In this document: one piece after another, positions 46,501 to 55,307 of the stretch
Layout: every line of letters starts with the position of its first letter
How positions within the stretch are numbered: the first letter of the stretch is position 1
Assembly (NCBI RefSeq): GCF_022682495.2
Contig: NC_071392.1
Coordinates: forward strand, 75,352,097 to 75,416,096
Length of the DNA stretch: 64,000 bases
DNA from: Desmodus rotundus
Taxonomy: Eukaryota; Chordata; Mammalia; Chiroptera; Phyllostomidae
Reading direction: 5' to 3'
Made by a program: the position numbers and the translations under genes
The notes under the pieces: generated by a model
Seen by the model: the letters and a program-made list of their open reading frames with translations, nothing else
What the model was told of the DNA's origin: nothing
Database searches by the model: none

Positions 46501-49500
46501 GGGCTTCAGAACTGGCCGTCTTCCATCACTAGGACTTGGTTCTGGTTTGAAAGCTACCTTAAATAAACAAGGATGACCACTGTCTACTGTTATTTCTGCA
46601 GGGAGGAGCAGGCTAGGGTTTAGTCCTGTGTTCTGATTCCCTACTCATGTCTCTGGCAGGCACGAGGGAAAGTGAGTGAGATCATCAATAATGCCATCGT
46701 ACACTACCGAAATGACTTGGACCTGCAGAACCTCATTGATTTTGGCCAGAAGGAGGTATGGGCTAAAGGAGGGGAGGGGGGAATGGGAGGCAGCTAGTAG
46801 TCTGGGAGGCTGTGAGCCAAAGTCAATGCCATCCCAAGAGAGGCTTTGCCCTCTGAGCCTGTGGGCTTTTTCTTTCTTTTTTTATCCTCACCTGAGGACA
46901 TTTTTTCATAGCTCTTTTATAGAGAGAGAGGAAAGGAGAGGGAGAAATGTGGACTGGTTGCCTCCAGTACGTGCCTGGACCAGGGATCGAACCCACAACC
47001 TTTCAGTTACAGAATGACACTCCAACCAACCGAGCCACACCAGCCAGGGGTGTGGGCTTTTTCATTACTTACCAGGGTAATGGATTCTGGGAAGGAGGTT
47101 GGGAAAATAAAAACATACATGCAGGGTGCTTTCAAAGTGCTTGTAAGGGCACAGAACAGTATATATAGCAATGTATCACTCGTGTGAAACGAGGGCGGTA
47201 GGAACGTGTACTCATATTTGTGAAAGGAATCTGAAAGGATGTGTAAGAAGCCATTATAAGTGGTTGCTTATAAGGAGATGAGGCACTGAGAAGATTTTTT
47301 TAATATGAACTTCTACTCAGAAGTTACATTTTTAAAATTGTGGTAAAATATACATAACCTAAAATTTACCATTTTAACCATTTTTAAGTCTACACATCCG
47401 TGACTCTAAGTACATTCCCATGACTATACAACCATCACCACCCATCTCCAGAACTTTTTCATCTTCCCCAACTGAAGCTCTGTACCCATTAGGCACTAAC
47501 CACCCCCCCATTCCTCCTCCCCCAGCTCCTGACAACCACTGTTCTACTCTCTGTCTCTATGAATTCGACAACTCTAGAACCTCCTACAAGTGGAATCACG
47601 TAGCATTTTTCTTTTGTGACTGGCTTATTTCACCTAGCATAATGTCTTCAAGGTTCATCCATAATTGTAGGACATGTCAAAATTCCCTTCCTTCTTAAGG
47701 CTGAATAATATTCCATTGTACATATACAAGGTCTGTCTGGAAAATGTCCAGCCATTGTTAATATAACGAGAATGGTTTGCTCCACATTGAGGGAACCTGG
47801 CAGCCAAGGAGAGTGGACTGGAATGTGCATGAGTGAACAGTGACAACTTCACCGTACTGGCCAGTGGGGGCAGTGGATGCCCTCGAGTGAGCATGTGTAC
47901 TGTGTGGCCCTCACATTCAAAATGACTGAGCAAGAAGAGTAAGGAATCTGCATCAAATTTTGCATGATGCTTGAACATTCCTCCGTGGAAACTATTCAGA
48001 TGATTCAGAAGGCTGCAGCTATGGGCAGCTGGTGATCGGCAGCTTCATCACAACAGCACGCCCACTCATGCATCACATCTCATGCTGTTTTTTGGCAAAA
48101 CATCAAATGATCCAGGTGTCTCAGCCCCCCTACAGCCCAGATTTGGTGCCCTGCAACTTCTGGCTTTTCTCAAAACTAAAATCACCTTTGAAAGGGAAGA
48201 GATTTCAAACTGTCAAAGAAATTCAGGAAAATACGACGGGGCAGCTGATGGCGATTGGGAGAACTGTGTGAGGGCCCAAGACACCTACTTAGAAGGGGAC
48301 TGAGGTGTCATTGTCCTATGTACAGTGTTTCTTGTATCTTGTATCTTCAGTAAATGCCACTATTTTTCACAGTGCACGGCTGGATACTTTCTGGACAGGT
48401 CTCCTATACTACACTTTCGGTTTTTGATGCACACCTGAATCACTTCCAACTTCTGGCTATTGTGAAAAATACTGCAATGAATCAAAAGCTAAATTTTAAA
48501 TAAAAGTGCTTTTGAGACCAGTGCTGAGTTCCCCTTCCCTTGGCTCAGCAGACACTGACCGAATCCTGCTTGCTTCCGTGGAGTAATGACGGGCCCACAA
48601 TATCGAAGGTTCTCTCCCTGCGTTTCCTCTACGTTGACATAAATATCTGGAACACTGACGCTTTAATTATTTCGGTCAGTATTTTTGAACGCCTCCCTTT
48701 GCCAGGCTCTGTGATCTGCAGGACCGCCACACCAGAAACCGCCCTTGAGGAGCCCCGAGTGTGATGTGTAAAACCATATGTGTGTGTGTGGCTATGGTAA
48801 GCTATAACAAGATATGTAAAGTGATAGAAATTAAGAAGGGCCCTGGCCGGGTTGCTCGGTTGATTGGAGCATCGTCCTGTACACCAAAAGTTTGCGGATT
48901 CCATCCACGGTCGGGGCACATACCTAGGTTTCAGGTTCGATTTCTTCTCGGGGTGGGTATGGGAGGCAACCGATCGATGTTTCTCTCTCTCTCTCTCCCC
49001 CTCCTCCTCTCTCTCTAAAAATCCATAAACATATCCTCAGGTGAGAGTTAAAACAAATTAGAAATTAAGAAGGAAAACTTCCTCACCGGAAGGCCACTGA
49101 GAAACTCGATCTCATGTTTCAAGGTTATCTCTAAACACAAGCTGAACTTACACGTGGGAGCTTTCCACACACCTCTGGCGGCTCTGAGAATTCTCCTGGT
49201 CGCCGCCATGTGAGGGCGGGCGACCCTTAACCTCTGTGGTGGACTTTGTTGCAGTTCAGCTGCTGTGGAGGGATTTCCTACAAGGACTGGTCCCTGAACA
49301 TGTACTTCAACTGTTCGGAGGACAACCCCAGCCGTGAGCGCTGCTCCGTGCCTTACTCCTGTTGCCTGCCTACCCCCAACCAGGTGAGCACACTTCACAC
49401 TTCATTTCCTCCTGGGCAGGGATCTGAGCTACTTTGTGATTAGGGCCCCTGCAACTGGGAACCCCCATCTCCTAGCCTAACGGATCGATTTTGTTGGACA

Positions 49501-50261
49501 GCTGTCACGTGTTGTTCTTCACCCCAATCTGATGTCTTTGTTAACCTTTGACTCCTGCAGCCCACATGGGGCTCAGAGAGGGCAGGTCTCTAAGTCAAGG
49601 CAAACTGGACTTGGCTCTCTCAGAGGAAGGAAGCTCTCAGATTTAGCACCTTCCAAGGTAGCATCCCCCACATAAATTCTCTCACAATTCAGGAGTTTAG
49701 AAAGGATGGGAATCCCATCAGCTAGGGCCTAAAAGAAAAAGTTATTGGAGTGAGAGTCCCATTTGGCTTTTCAACTCTCTCCCCAGGCAGTGATCAACAC
49801 CATGTGTGGCCAAGGCATGCAGGCCCTCGACTACTTGGAAGCTAGCAAAGTCATCTACACCAATGGCTGTATTGACAAACTGGTCAACTGGATACACAGC
49901 AACCTCTTCTTACTTGGTGGTGTGGCACTGGGTCTGGCCATCCCCCAGGTAACTTACCCTGCAAGACTTGTGTGTCCCACGGTTCTGCAAAGACTCCTCT
50001 GTTTGGGGGAGGGCAGCTGGGGATCAGCTAGGGTGTCAGGCACTGACATTGCTGAGGAGCAAGGGATGAGAGGGTGCTGACCAAACTGGGGAGAATGAGT
50101 CAGGGAAAACACGGGCATCGCTCATTGCTGAGAGCCCAATCCTTCTTTGCCTCCCCCAGCTGGTGGGAATCCTGCTGTCCCAGATCCTGATGAATCAGAT
50201 CAAAGATCAGATCAAGCTACAGCTCTACAACCAGCAGCACCGGGCTGACCCGTGGTACTGA
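31432..50261 (+). CDS. TSPAN33: Tetraspanin-33 (whole gene, 8 coding exons)
   Basis: Joined exons 31432-31533, 44429-44486, 45135-45262, 45585-45659, 46660-46755, 49255-49383, 49787-49948 and 50160-50261 encode 283 residues, the length I remember for the human protein. The start was chosen for its strong Kozak context (GGGACCATGG). Predicted topology: short N-terminus; TM1 about residues 25-46; TM2 about 65-84; a cytosolic GSLRENI loop; TM3 about 97-117; large extracellular loop about 118-235; TM4 about 236-260; cytosolic tail ending ADPWY. The loop has the tetraspanin CCG motif (C156-C157-G158) and eight cysteines (156, 157, 173, 183, 189, 190, 203, 224), placing it in the TspanC8 group. Known TspanC8 proteins escort the metalloprotease ADAM10 from the ER to the surface; TSPAN33 (Penumbra) is linked to erythroid and activated B cells. 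One N-glycosylation sequon, N172-C-S. No frameshift or missing key residue. Confidence 0.97.
31621..35559. other. TSPAN33 intron 1, proximal single-copy part
   Basis: Mostly unique intronic sequence. Probable MIR fragments lie at about 32860-32990 (reverse; TTTTATATATCAGAAAACTA) and about 33605-33735 (forward; CTTACTGTGTGACCCGAAGC). An L2-like tail lies near 34790-34900. Frames of up to 132 codons (34498-34896) have no domain and are not called genes. A GC-richer shoulder reaches about 32150. Confidence 0.45.
35560..35795 (+). mobile_element. LINE-1 3' UTR (sense)
   Basis: Contains GGGGTGCAGGAAGGTAGAAG, ATGATGTATTATAGAATTGT and a CACCTCGATAAATA ending, the sense counterpart of the fragment at 5798-5990. 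It is 5'-truncated, with no ORF. Confidence 0.6.
35796..36869. other. TSPAN33 intron 1, unique stretch
   Basis: No repeat named. CT-rich tract near 36660-36720. Frames up to 110 codons with no domain. Confidence 0.4.
36870..37085 (+). repeat. MIR SINE
   Basis: GGTTCTGTAAAATGGAGATA and CACTCAACAAATGTAGCTAT are MIR core and 3' end in + orientation. Confidence 0.58.
37300..37480. repeat. Palindromic AT-rich microsatellite
   Basis: A run of ATATGATATATG-type units forms interleaved inverted repeats. The clearest has arms TATGATTGATAT (37332-37343) and ATATCAATCATA (37371-37382), which are exact reverse complements, with a TA-rich centre. A second palindromic cluster follows to about 37475. It sits in intron 1 of TSPAN33. 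Confidence 0.8.
37486..38059. other. TSPAN33 intron 1, unassigned
   Basis: No repeat or coding signal recognised. Confidence 0.35.
38060..38600 (+). mobile_element. L1M-type 3' UTR interrupted by a short L1 insert
   Basis: An old L1-like 3' UTR in sense is split by an insert at 38184-38376. The insert is bounded by the 9-bp duplication GTCAGTGTC at 38175-38183 and 38377-38385. Part of the insert reads as L1 ORF2 C-terminal sequence (ATGTTGGCAAGGATGTGGAG). Names are by recognition. Confidence 0.5.
38600..38813 (-). mobile_element. Ves SINE, hairpin-tailed subtype
   Basis: The minus strand carries the Ves head (ends ACCCGGCCAGGGT on the + strand) and a left-hand tail AATCCTCACCTAAGGATATA, the reverse complement of the ATCCTC...GAGGAT tail type. 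Confidence 0.87.
38965..39168 (+). mobile_element. Ves SINE, hairpin-tailed subtype
   Basis: Starts GCCCTGGCCAGGTAGCTCTG and ends ATATCCTTGGGTAAGGATTT plus a T/A tail. It is only about 150 bp downstream of an opposite-strand Ves. Confidence 0.88.
39225..40330 (-). mobile_element. Old LINE-1 3' UTR (antisense)
   Basis: Reverse complement of an L1M 3' UTR, including TTTCCATGGACCCCACATCC, GAATGTCCCTCTGTTAGAAC, AGGAAGTCACTCTGC and GGAATTCTCCTGCATGGGAG. A 180-codon + frame (39603-40145) crosses it but only reflects UTR sequence. Confidence 0.68.
40331..40873. other. TSPAN33 intron 1, unassigned, with a possible MIR
   Basis: About 40440-40600 may be a weak MIR (CTGCACCCACGTGCGCTTGG). Nothing else recognised. 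Confidence 0.35.
40928..41137 (+). mobile_element. TA-flanked MITE (Tc1/mariner-like), copy 3
   Basis: The 210-bp element begins CAGGGTCCGGCAGAAGTAAC and ends GTGCATGCTGCACCCTG, flanked by TA at 40926-40927 and 41138-41139. It is the best-preserved of the three copies on its left terminus and has no transposase frame. Confidence 0.85.
41214..41421 (-). mobile_element. Ves SINE with target duplication
   Basis: Minus-strand Ves of the AATAAATAAAATC-tail subtype (TTTTATTTATTTATTTTTAG at the left). The 13-bp duplication GGCCTCGGGAGTT (41201-41213) / GGCCTCAGGAGTT (41422-41434) has one mismatch. It is inserted in the Charlie-type element. Confidence 0.95.
41493..41620 (+). repeat. L2 3' tail
   Basis: CTTTAAGGGCAGGAACCACA and TCATCTTTGCAGTCTTCAGA fit the L2 3' end in + orientation. 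Confidence 0.45.
41622..42300 (-). mobile_element. MaLR LTR (antisense), split by Ves
   Basis: Left piece 41622-41640, right piece from about 41851: ATTGCTGCTGTAACAAATTA, TCTTATAGTTCTGCAGCTCA, then CCTACCACAA near 42297. It is an old MaLR solo LTR, and the interruption is a Ves SINE. Confidence 0.72.
41641..41850 (-). mobile_element. Ves SINE inserted in MaLR LTR
   Basis: Minus-strand Ves (right end ACCAGCCAGGGC). The flanks TATTAATTTCCTATT (41626-41640) and TATATTTTCCTATT (41851-41864) are an imperfect duplication. It is more diverged than the copies at 8037 and 41214. Confidence 0.85.
42301..42532. other. TSPAN33 intron 1, unassigned
   Basis: No repeat recognised, no coding signal. Confidence 0.35.
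42533..42745 (-). mobile_element. Ves SINE
   Basis: Minus-strand Ves: left part ATTTTAGAGGGAGAGGAAGG, internal CCCTGACTGGGGATCGAACC, right end CACCCAGCCAGAGC. Confidence 0.85.
42746..44149. other. TSPAN33 intron 1, distal unique part
   Basis: Largely single-copy. MIR-like bits near 43900-44000. A 117-codon + frame at 43462-43815 has no domain. Nothing else is supported. Confidence 0.4.
44150..44275 (+). repeat. MIR SINE fragment
   Basis: CTCATCTGTAAAATGGGGAT and GAATGAATGAGATAATC are the MIR core in + orientation. It lies about 150 bp before exon 2. Confidence 0.58.
44429..44486 (+). CDS. TSPAN33: TSPAN33 exon 2
   Basis: 58 nt, [19 protein letters not shown] plus one base of E54. It completes TM1 and enters the small extracellular loop. 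The acceptor is CTCCCCAG and the donor GCAG|GTGAGC. The intron before it is 12,895 bp. Confidence 0.96.
44487..45584. other. TSPAN33 introns 2 and 3
   Basis: Intron 2 (44487-45134) and intron 3 (45263-45584) flank exon 3. Both are unique, GT-AG. No repeats or RNAs seen. Confidence 0.7.
45135..45262 (+). CDS. TSPAN33: TSPAN33 exon 3
   Basis: 128 nt covering residues 54 (split codon) to 96. It encodes the small loop ([11 protein letters not shown]), TM2 ([19 protein letters not shown]) and the cytosolic turn with the GSLREN segment. The acceptor is CCCCCAG and the donor ACG|GTGAGT. Confidence 0.96.
45585..45659 (+). CDS. TSPAN33: TSPAN33 exon 4
   Basis: 75 nt, 25 residues (97-121) making TM3, ending FVFSDK. 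The acceptor is CCCCGCAG and the donor AAG|GTACTG, phase 0 at both ends. Confidence 0.96.
45660..46659. other. TSPAN33 intron 4
   Basis: Exactly 1,000 bp. No repeat or RNA recognised; AT-rich in the middle. Confidence 0.7.
46660..46755 (+). CDS. TSPAN33: TSPAN33 exon 5
   Basis: 96 nt, residues 122-153 ([20 protein letters not shown] then [12 protein letters not shown]), the first helical part of the large extracellular loop. The acceptor is CTCTGGCAG and the donor GAG|GTATGG. Confidence 0.96.
46873..47050 (-). mobile_element. Ves SINE with 13-bp target duplication
   Basis: Hairpin-tailed subtype on the minus strand (TATCCTCACCTGAGGACA at its left). The perfect duplication TGTGGGCTTTTTC lies at 46860-46872 and 47051-47063. 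Intron 5. Confidence 0.92.
47330..48510 (-). mobile_element. Old LINE-1 3' part (antisense), split by mariner
   Basis: Left piece 47330-47726 (AACTCTAGAACCTCCTACAA, GGCTGAATAATATTCCATTG) and right piece from about 48407 (TTGTGAAAAATACTGCAATG) join smoothly across the mariner. Not functional. Confidence 0.68.
47727..48404 (+). mobile_element. Mariner transposon, internally deleted
   Basis: The 678-bp element is flanked by TA at 47725-47726 and 48405-48406. Its termini, CAAGGTCTGTCTGGAAAATG at the left and the right end read in reverse as GGAGACCTGTCCAGAAAGTA, are imperfect inverted repeats of about 28 bp. A frame at 48032-48271 (79 codons) contains the mariner transposase C-terminal signature [13 protein letters not shown]. 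The start region near 47922 (MTEQEE then stop) is in another frame. Full mariners are about 1.3 kb, so roughly half is missing, and the transposase cannot be made. It is in the sense direction in TSPAN33 intron 5. Confidence 0.87.
48840..49059 (+). mobile_element. Ves SINE with 14-bp target duplication
   Basis: Hairpin-tailed subtype, starting GCCCTGGCCGGGTTGCTCGG and ending CATATCCTCAGGTGAGAGTT plus an A-rich tail. Duplication AGAAATTAAGAAGG at 48826-48839 and 49060-49073. It is about 200 bp upstream of exon 6. Confidence 0.93.
49255..49383 (+). CDS. TSPAN33: TSPAN33 exon 6
   Basis: 129 nt, residues 154-196. It holds six of the eight loop cysteines, including the CCG motif at 156-158, and the N172-C-S sequon. 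The acceptor is GTTGCAG and the donor CAG|GTGAGC. The long intron before it carries a SINE and a mariner. Confidence 0.97.
49787..49948 (+). CDS. TSPAN33: TSPAN33 exon 7
   Basis: 162 nt, residues 197-250. It ends the large loop with the last two cysteines (203, 224) and begins TM4 ([15 protein letters not shown]). The acceptor is CCCCAG and the donor CAG|GTAACT. Confidence 0.97.
50160..50261 (+). CDS. TSPAN33: TSPAN33 exon 8 (coding part)
   Basis: 102 nt including the TGA at 50259-50261, residues 251-283. It ends TM4 and gives a short charged tail ([19 protein letters not shown]). The 3' UTR follows in the same exon. Confidence 0.97.
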   Translation: MVGILLSQILMNQIKDQIKLQLYNQQHRADPWY

Positions 50262-51235
50262 GAATCCATCCTGTACCTCCTCACTATGGCAACAGGCGAG
50301 CCTCCTCACCAACAGCAGTGGGTACATCTCTCAGCACCCAGTGGAGATTTGGATTCCAGCCCCCCCTCTCCTGCCCCCAGCAACCGCCCAGTGGCAAGAA
50401 GCAAACTCCTGGCAGGCAGAAGGCAGGTGCCTAGGTGGCCCAAGTCTCTGGAGGATACGTCTCCTCTCCCCTTCCTAGCCTGCAGCATTGTTAGAGAGTT
50501 ATTTTGTATTGTTTCTAATCTTACTTATTTGGGTTTATGTTTAAGTTTTGTCTGGGCAGAGATGTTTGGGAACAGCAGTTGCCCGAGTCGTGGGGGTTCA
50601 GCTGCTGCTTTTCTTGGAGGCACTGTAACTGACAGCTCTACTAAGGCTGCTTCTGAGCCTGACGGACACACTCACAAGACCTGGCTGGAGAGTGGACGCA
50701 GCAGCCCTGCCTGGAGTCCGATTGGCATGATATCAGCTCCAGAAGGGAAGGGAATGGAGCAGGCCGTGAGCTCGGAGGTCGGCTGGGGACAGTGGCATGT
50801 GTTGGGCAGCAATGGAAGGTGATATGTTTACTAAATGCCTGCCCTGCCATCCTCCTAGGTAGTCAGAGTGAGGTACATCCTGTCCCTCCCTCGTTTCCAT
50901 GGAAACATGGCAGCAAGAGCAAGGGGGACAGCCGCAGCCAAATTCATCCCTCTCTCCCCAGCCCCCTTTGAAAAATGTTTGGGACCATAGTCTCTATATT
51001 ATGCAGCCAGTAGAGGTGGTACTGAGCCATAGTACTTTTCAATTCTTCCCGTCTGGCCCTTCCTTCCCAGCAAGTGGGGTGTCTTTAACCTTGGCAGTGT
51101 GCAGAGGAGGCGAGGTAACATCCAACCCCCCCACTTCCCCTGCACCAGAGCTCACTGTTTCTACTGTGTAAAAAGCAGGGATCTTGCTGGGGCAGGGGGA
51201 GCCAGAAATGGCAATAAAAGTTTGTTGACCTGGGC
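50262..51235 (+). other. TSPAN33: TSPAN33 3' UTR
   Basis: Continuous with exon 8 to just past the AATAAA at 51213. It contains no recognised repeat. The frame at 50286-50822 is noncoding. The cleavage site is inferred to lie 12-25 nt after the signal. Confidence 0.8.
51213..51218 (+). terminator. TSPAN33: TSPAN33 polyadenylation signal
   Basis: Canonical AATAAA in GGCAATAAAAGTTTGTTGAC, followed by a GT-rich element. It is the only good signal between the stop codon and the downstream GC-rich block. Confidence 0.87.
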
Positions 51236-51729
51236 TAAGCTGGACTCCATGAATTTTCCATTCTGGCAACTAGAAGGGGAGGGGTAGAGGGCCTGGCCCA
51301 TGGGCCCTCCCTCCCGGAGGGGACTGGAGACTCCCCTAAATGCCCTGGCACCTCCTGGCCCCATCTCCTTCACTCAGATGCACTACTCCCCTTTCACAAC
51401 CCGCTCTCCGTCCAAACAAGGTGGAAAAATCCCAGTTCTGATCAGGGAATGCATTGATTTTATCCCAAACCTGATGTTAATTTTTTCCAAGCTAAAGTGA
51501 ACTAAAATTAATTTGCCACCCAAAACTTTTAGGATGGGAGTAGGTAACAATATGTCTGGAAATCGGGGTCCAATACTCTCTCCGGGGAGACAGGAATGAG
51601 GGGGGGAAAGGCCATGTCTTCACTTCCAGTCTTGCCCCTCTAAACCCCTCTTCCATCCTTATCTGAAGGAGCTGGTTACCCCTGCCCATCTTGCTTTGGG
51701 AAGGATTTAGAAAAAAATTTCGAGCGGGG
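51236..51729. other. intergenic stretch past TSPAN33
   Basis: No repeat recognised. It forms part of a 160-codon minus-strand frame (51492-51974) that has no domain and is not called a gene. Confidence 0.4.
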
Positions 51730-52110
51730 AGTAGGGGCTTCCTGGCTCCCAGAGCAGCTATAGAGTGAGGGCGGCGAGCAGGGAGGCCCAGGGGCGCGGC
51801 AGGGGACAGGGCCGGGACAGGCCATCCAGCGCTGTGGGTGGTCCTCGCCCCCGCCGGCAGCCTGAACCCGCTCCTCTGCCCTCCCTGCCCGGAGGAGCTG
51901 TGCGTTGAGCTATGCGACCCCACTGCGTGGCGAGTGTCCCCCGAAGTCTCCTCGATGTCAGGGGGCTCAGACAAGGGAACTGGCCCGGCCCTGGAAAGGA
52001 CTCGAGAGAATCCCTACGGCGCTGGGGAGGCAGAGACGTGGGTTTGCTCCCCGCCCCCAGTTTCTCCTAAGCGAACCTTCTGCTCCTGGGAGGGCGCCTT
52101 TCCAGCAGCC
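51730..52110. promoter_or_regulatory. Second CpG-rich block downstream of TSPAN33
   Basis: GC-rich, CpG-containing sequence (GGGCGGCGAGCAGGGAGGCC, CTCGCCCCCGCCGGCAGCC) about 500 bp past the poly(A) signal, with both-strand frames of about 100-160 codons that look compositional. It is not a named repeat. It could be a promoter or enhancer of an unannotated transcript. Function unknown. Confidence 0.5.
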
Positions 52111-53054
52111 GCCTGGGGCCCAGGCCAAAACTGAGTTCCAGCTAGTAACAGAATGGAAAGAAAAAACAAAATCATCACCAATAAAAAAATTTAAAGTAAG
52201 GGCCTTTTATTCTGGGGGAGAAGAGTATAAAAGCACGCTTTCTTAGTGCCAGAGAATGCAGTTTATCCTTTGTCGGCTTTCCGTGATGTGGACCCACAAG
52301 TCCGCGTTCAGGGTAAGGAGTTGGGCGAATGCATCTTTGCAGTCCGCAGGCTTTGGAGGAGCTCACCTGACAGGGGCTCCTTTAGACCCTCTTGGAAGAA
52401 GAGACCAAAAATGGTGTTCCACAGAGCCAGGATTCAAATCCAGATTTCTTAAACTCTAAGCTGCATTTTTACTTACTAAGTCTCTACCGTCTCTTGGTAT
52501 CAAATCTTCTGGACTTTGACAAAAGTCGGGAATTTCTGCCCAAGCCACAGGTCTTAAAACAGCCTGAGCAAATGTTCAGAAGCTTGTAGTGTGGTTCAGT
52601 GTTCCTAGATTCCTTTCTCAGTGGCTCTGGTTCTCAGTATCTCTGTAGCTTTCTTCCTCTTTGGCTTGATGCTGGGAGGGGGAAAAAAATGCCCCAATTT
52701 TTTAAAAGATTTTCTCATTATTATTTCATGTTTCAATTTAACTTGCTCCCTGAGTTTCCATGTTTGTAATAACCCTAGTTTCGAGCATGTGTGGTTAACA
52801 CCAGTATCTTAGAACAGTTGTTAAATCCAGGTTCAAAGGTGGGTGGACGGAAGAAGATCGTTGGGGCAGCGGAAATCAGCCTGGAAGGGCAGAAATGGAG
52901 AGAAAGACTTAAAGGGTGGTGACAATTTGGCTGGGGTGACATGGCAAGAAAAATACTACTAGGTTCTCTGGGCCTCAAGCCCTACAATTTAAATAAGGAC
53001 TTGAGCCCAGGACTGCCCGTTTGGCAGAACCGTCAGTGAAATGCTGATTTCCTC
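52111..53054. other. unassigned intergenic stretch
   Basis: No gene-like frame and no named repeat. Confidence 0.4.
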
Positions 53055-53515
53055 TATATTTGTTTTCTGTTGCTGCTGTAACAAGTACCACAAATTCAGT
53101 GGCTTAAAACAACTCAGATTTGTTATTTTACAATTCTGGAAGTTCAAAATGGGTCCCCCTGGACTAGTATGAGCAGAGCTGAGTTCCTTCTAAGGGCTCT
53201 AGAGGATCCATTTTTCAGCTTCTAGAGGCCGCTGGCATTCCTTGGGGCCTGGCCCCATTGTCCGTCTTTCAAAGCACATCAGTCCAACTTCCGCTGCTGT
53301 GGTCGCACCTCCTTTCTCTCTCTGACTCGCCCATGTCCCCCAACAGCACCGTTGTGGTTATCCTGGGCCCACTATCCAGAATAATCTTCCCATGTTAAGA
53401 ATCTTATTTTAAACGCATCTGTAAAGTCCCTTTTACCATGCAAGGTAATATCTACACAGGTTCCAAGGATTAGGACATGGACATTTTGGAGTGGTCGTTA
53501 TTTAGCCTACCACAT
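53055..53515 (-). mobile_element. MaLR LTR (antisense)
   Basis: TTGTTTTCTGTTGCTGCTGT, CAATTCTGGAAGTTCAAAAT, ATTAGGACATGGACATTTTG and TAGCCTACCACA mark an old MaLR solo LTR read in reverse. Confidence 0.73.
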
Positions 53516-54441
53516 CTTTCCCCCACCCTTATGCATGACTTAAGCTGGGGGATATATAAGAATGAGCAAGAGTTTAAGGCAGGTGTTGTCTGGCCTTCAT
53601 TCTAACAACACTTAACATTTATCGAGTGCTTACTGTGTGCCAGGCACACATAACTATTACAGAGTTTAAGAGGCAGGTCTTTGGTTTCTCTGACTTGTCC
53701 CCATCCCTAAGGCCAGATACGTTAACAGTGTCAGGGACTCGTTTCAAAAAGGGGACACAGAAAGGGCACAGTTTCTTCCACCAGAAGAATTCTCCTTACC
53801 CATCCATCTAAAATGGTCGGGAACATTGTGAAACCTTCCCCCCCAAAACAAGTCGAGTAATGAGGTGTTCCATCCCTAGATAAAACACTTATGGGAGGGG
53901 ATAAAGCAAGGGGTAACCATCTCTGGAACTCAGGTCGGAAGTTAAGCCCCCAGAGTCCTCTCCCAACCGTGCCAGGAATCTGGTGGGTCAGTCGGGTAAG
54001 TGGAATAGCATGGAGATTCCAGGAATATCTCCAGTTATCAGTGTACATTGACCAATAACCACGAAGCAACACAGTGATGAGGAGAAGGGGTAATCCCTAA
54101 TGAAAGGTGTTAGGACACATGGATTGCACTAATTATGCTATAGAAAAGAAGTAACTCAGATTCATATCTCGCCTCATACCCTGACATGCTTTCCAGAGGC
54201 TGAGATAATTAAATATTTTAAAGCAAAACAAACAAACAAAACCGAGTCAGGATATCGCATTTGTCCTAGCTATAGGGAACTGGAGTGGACAGTCTTCAGT
54301 ATACCTTCCCAGCTCACAGTGCTTCTTCCTTTTGTGGGAGCCAGTGCCCTATTCCTCCAGCCGCAGGCGTGAGTCTTGAGGAGCCATTTGTACTACAAGC
54401 CATGGTCTCCTAGACGTAGCTGACTGGATCAGGCTTGAGCA
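53516..54441. other. unassigned intergenic stretch
   Basis: About 53590-53650 resembles a MIR/L2 tail (AACATTTATCGAGTGCTTAC). The rest is unassigned. Confidence 0.4.
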
Positions 54442-54890
54442 CTGCATTAGTGTCTAGGGCTACTGTAACAAAGTACCACCAGCTGGGTGGCTTGCAACAA
54501 CAGAAACTATCACCTCCCGGTTCTGGAGCCCAGAAGTCCAAAATGAAGGTGTTGGTAGGGCCAGGCTCCTTCTAGCGCCCCTAGCGGAGAATTCTTCCCA
54601 ACCTCTTCAGCTCCTTGTGGCCCCAGACAGTCCTTGGTTTAGGGCAGGGGTCTGTAATCTCTGCTTTCATCTTCCCATGGCCATCTCACCTCTGTGTCTG
54701 TGTCCTGATCTCTTCTTCTTGTGAGGACACAGGTCACATTGGAATTAGGGCCCTCTCTACTCTAGTATGACCTCATAACTAATTACATCCGCAATGACCC
54801 TATTTCCAAATAAGTTCACATTCTCTGGTACTGAGGGATTAGTGCTTTGACATATCTTTTAGGGGGACACAATTCACTCCTAATGGGCAC
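54442..54890 (-). mobile_element. MaLR LTR (antisense)
   Basis: TTAGTGTCTAGGGCTACTGT, CTGGGTGGCTTGCAACAACA and GACCCTATTTCCAAATAAGT, ending GGGGGACACAATTCACTCCT. Reverse MaLR/MLT1-type LTR. Confidence 0.72.
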
Positions 54891-55307
54891 GTAGCCCAAA
54901 CTTCCAAATAGTTCCTTCTCTGGGACTTCAGAATTGAGAATGAAATTCTAACCACAGTCTGGGCTGACTGGTCTGGTGAAGAGGGAGAAGGCAAGGGGAA
55001 GCTGAGGCTCAGCCTTCTGGCACCTGTGGACTGAGCAGCAGAGAAGGCCTATTTACAGGAAGAGGAGACTGGAACAGAATGGAGTAGGGTGGGGATGCAG
55101 ACAAAAGGGACAGAGGAAGGAGACTTCTGGCGGCAGCTCTCACAATGAATGGCCCTACAACCTTTCTGCAGTACCTTGGCTATCCTGACTTGGGCTTCCT
55201 GAGACGCCGCTTACAGAAAAGCTTGCATTGTCTGCTTAAGGAAGCTCAACGTGGTTTCTGTTGCTTACAAGCAATGCTAATAAAAGGCTAGAATCAGAGT
55301 ATGATAC
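54891..55307. other. unassigned intergenic stretch
   Basis: No gene or repeat recognised. Confidence 0.4.

Noticed and set aside
51492..51974. 160-codon minus-strand frame
   Set aside because: It spans a GC-rich block and an ordinary stretch, has low-complexity composition and no domain; I treat it as chance.
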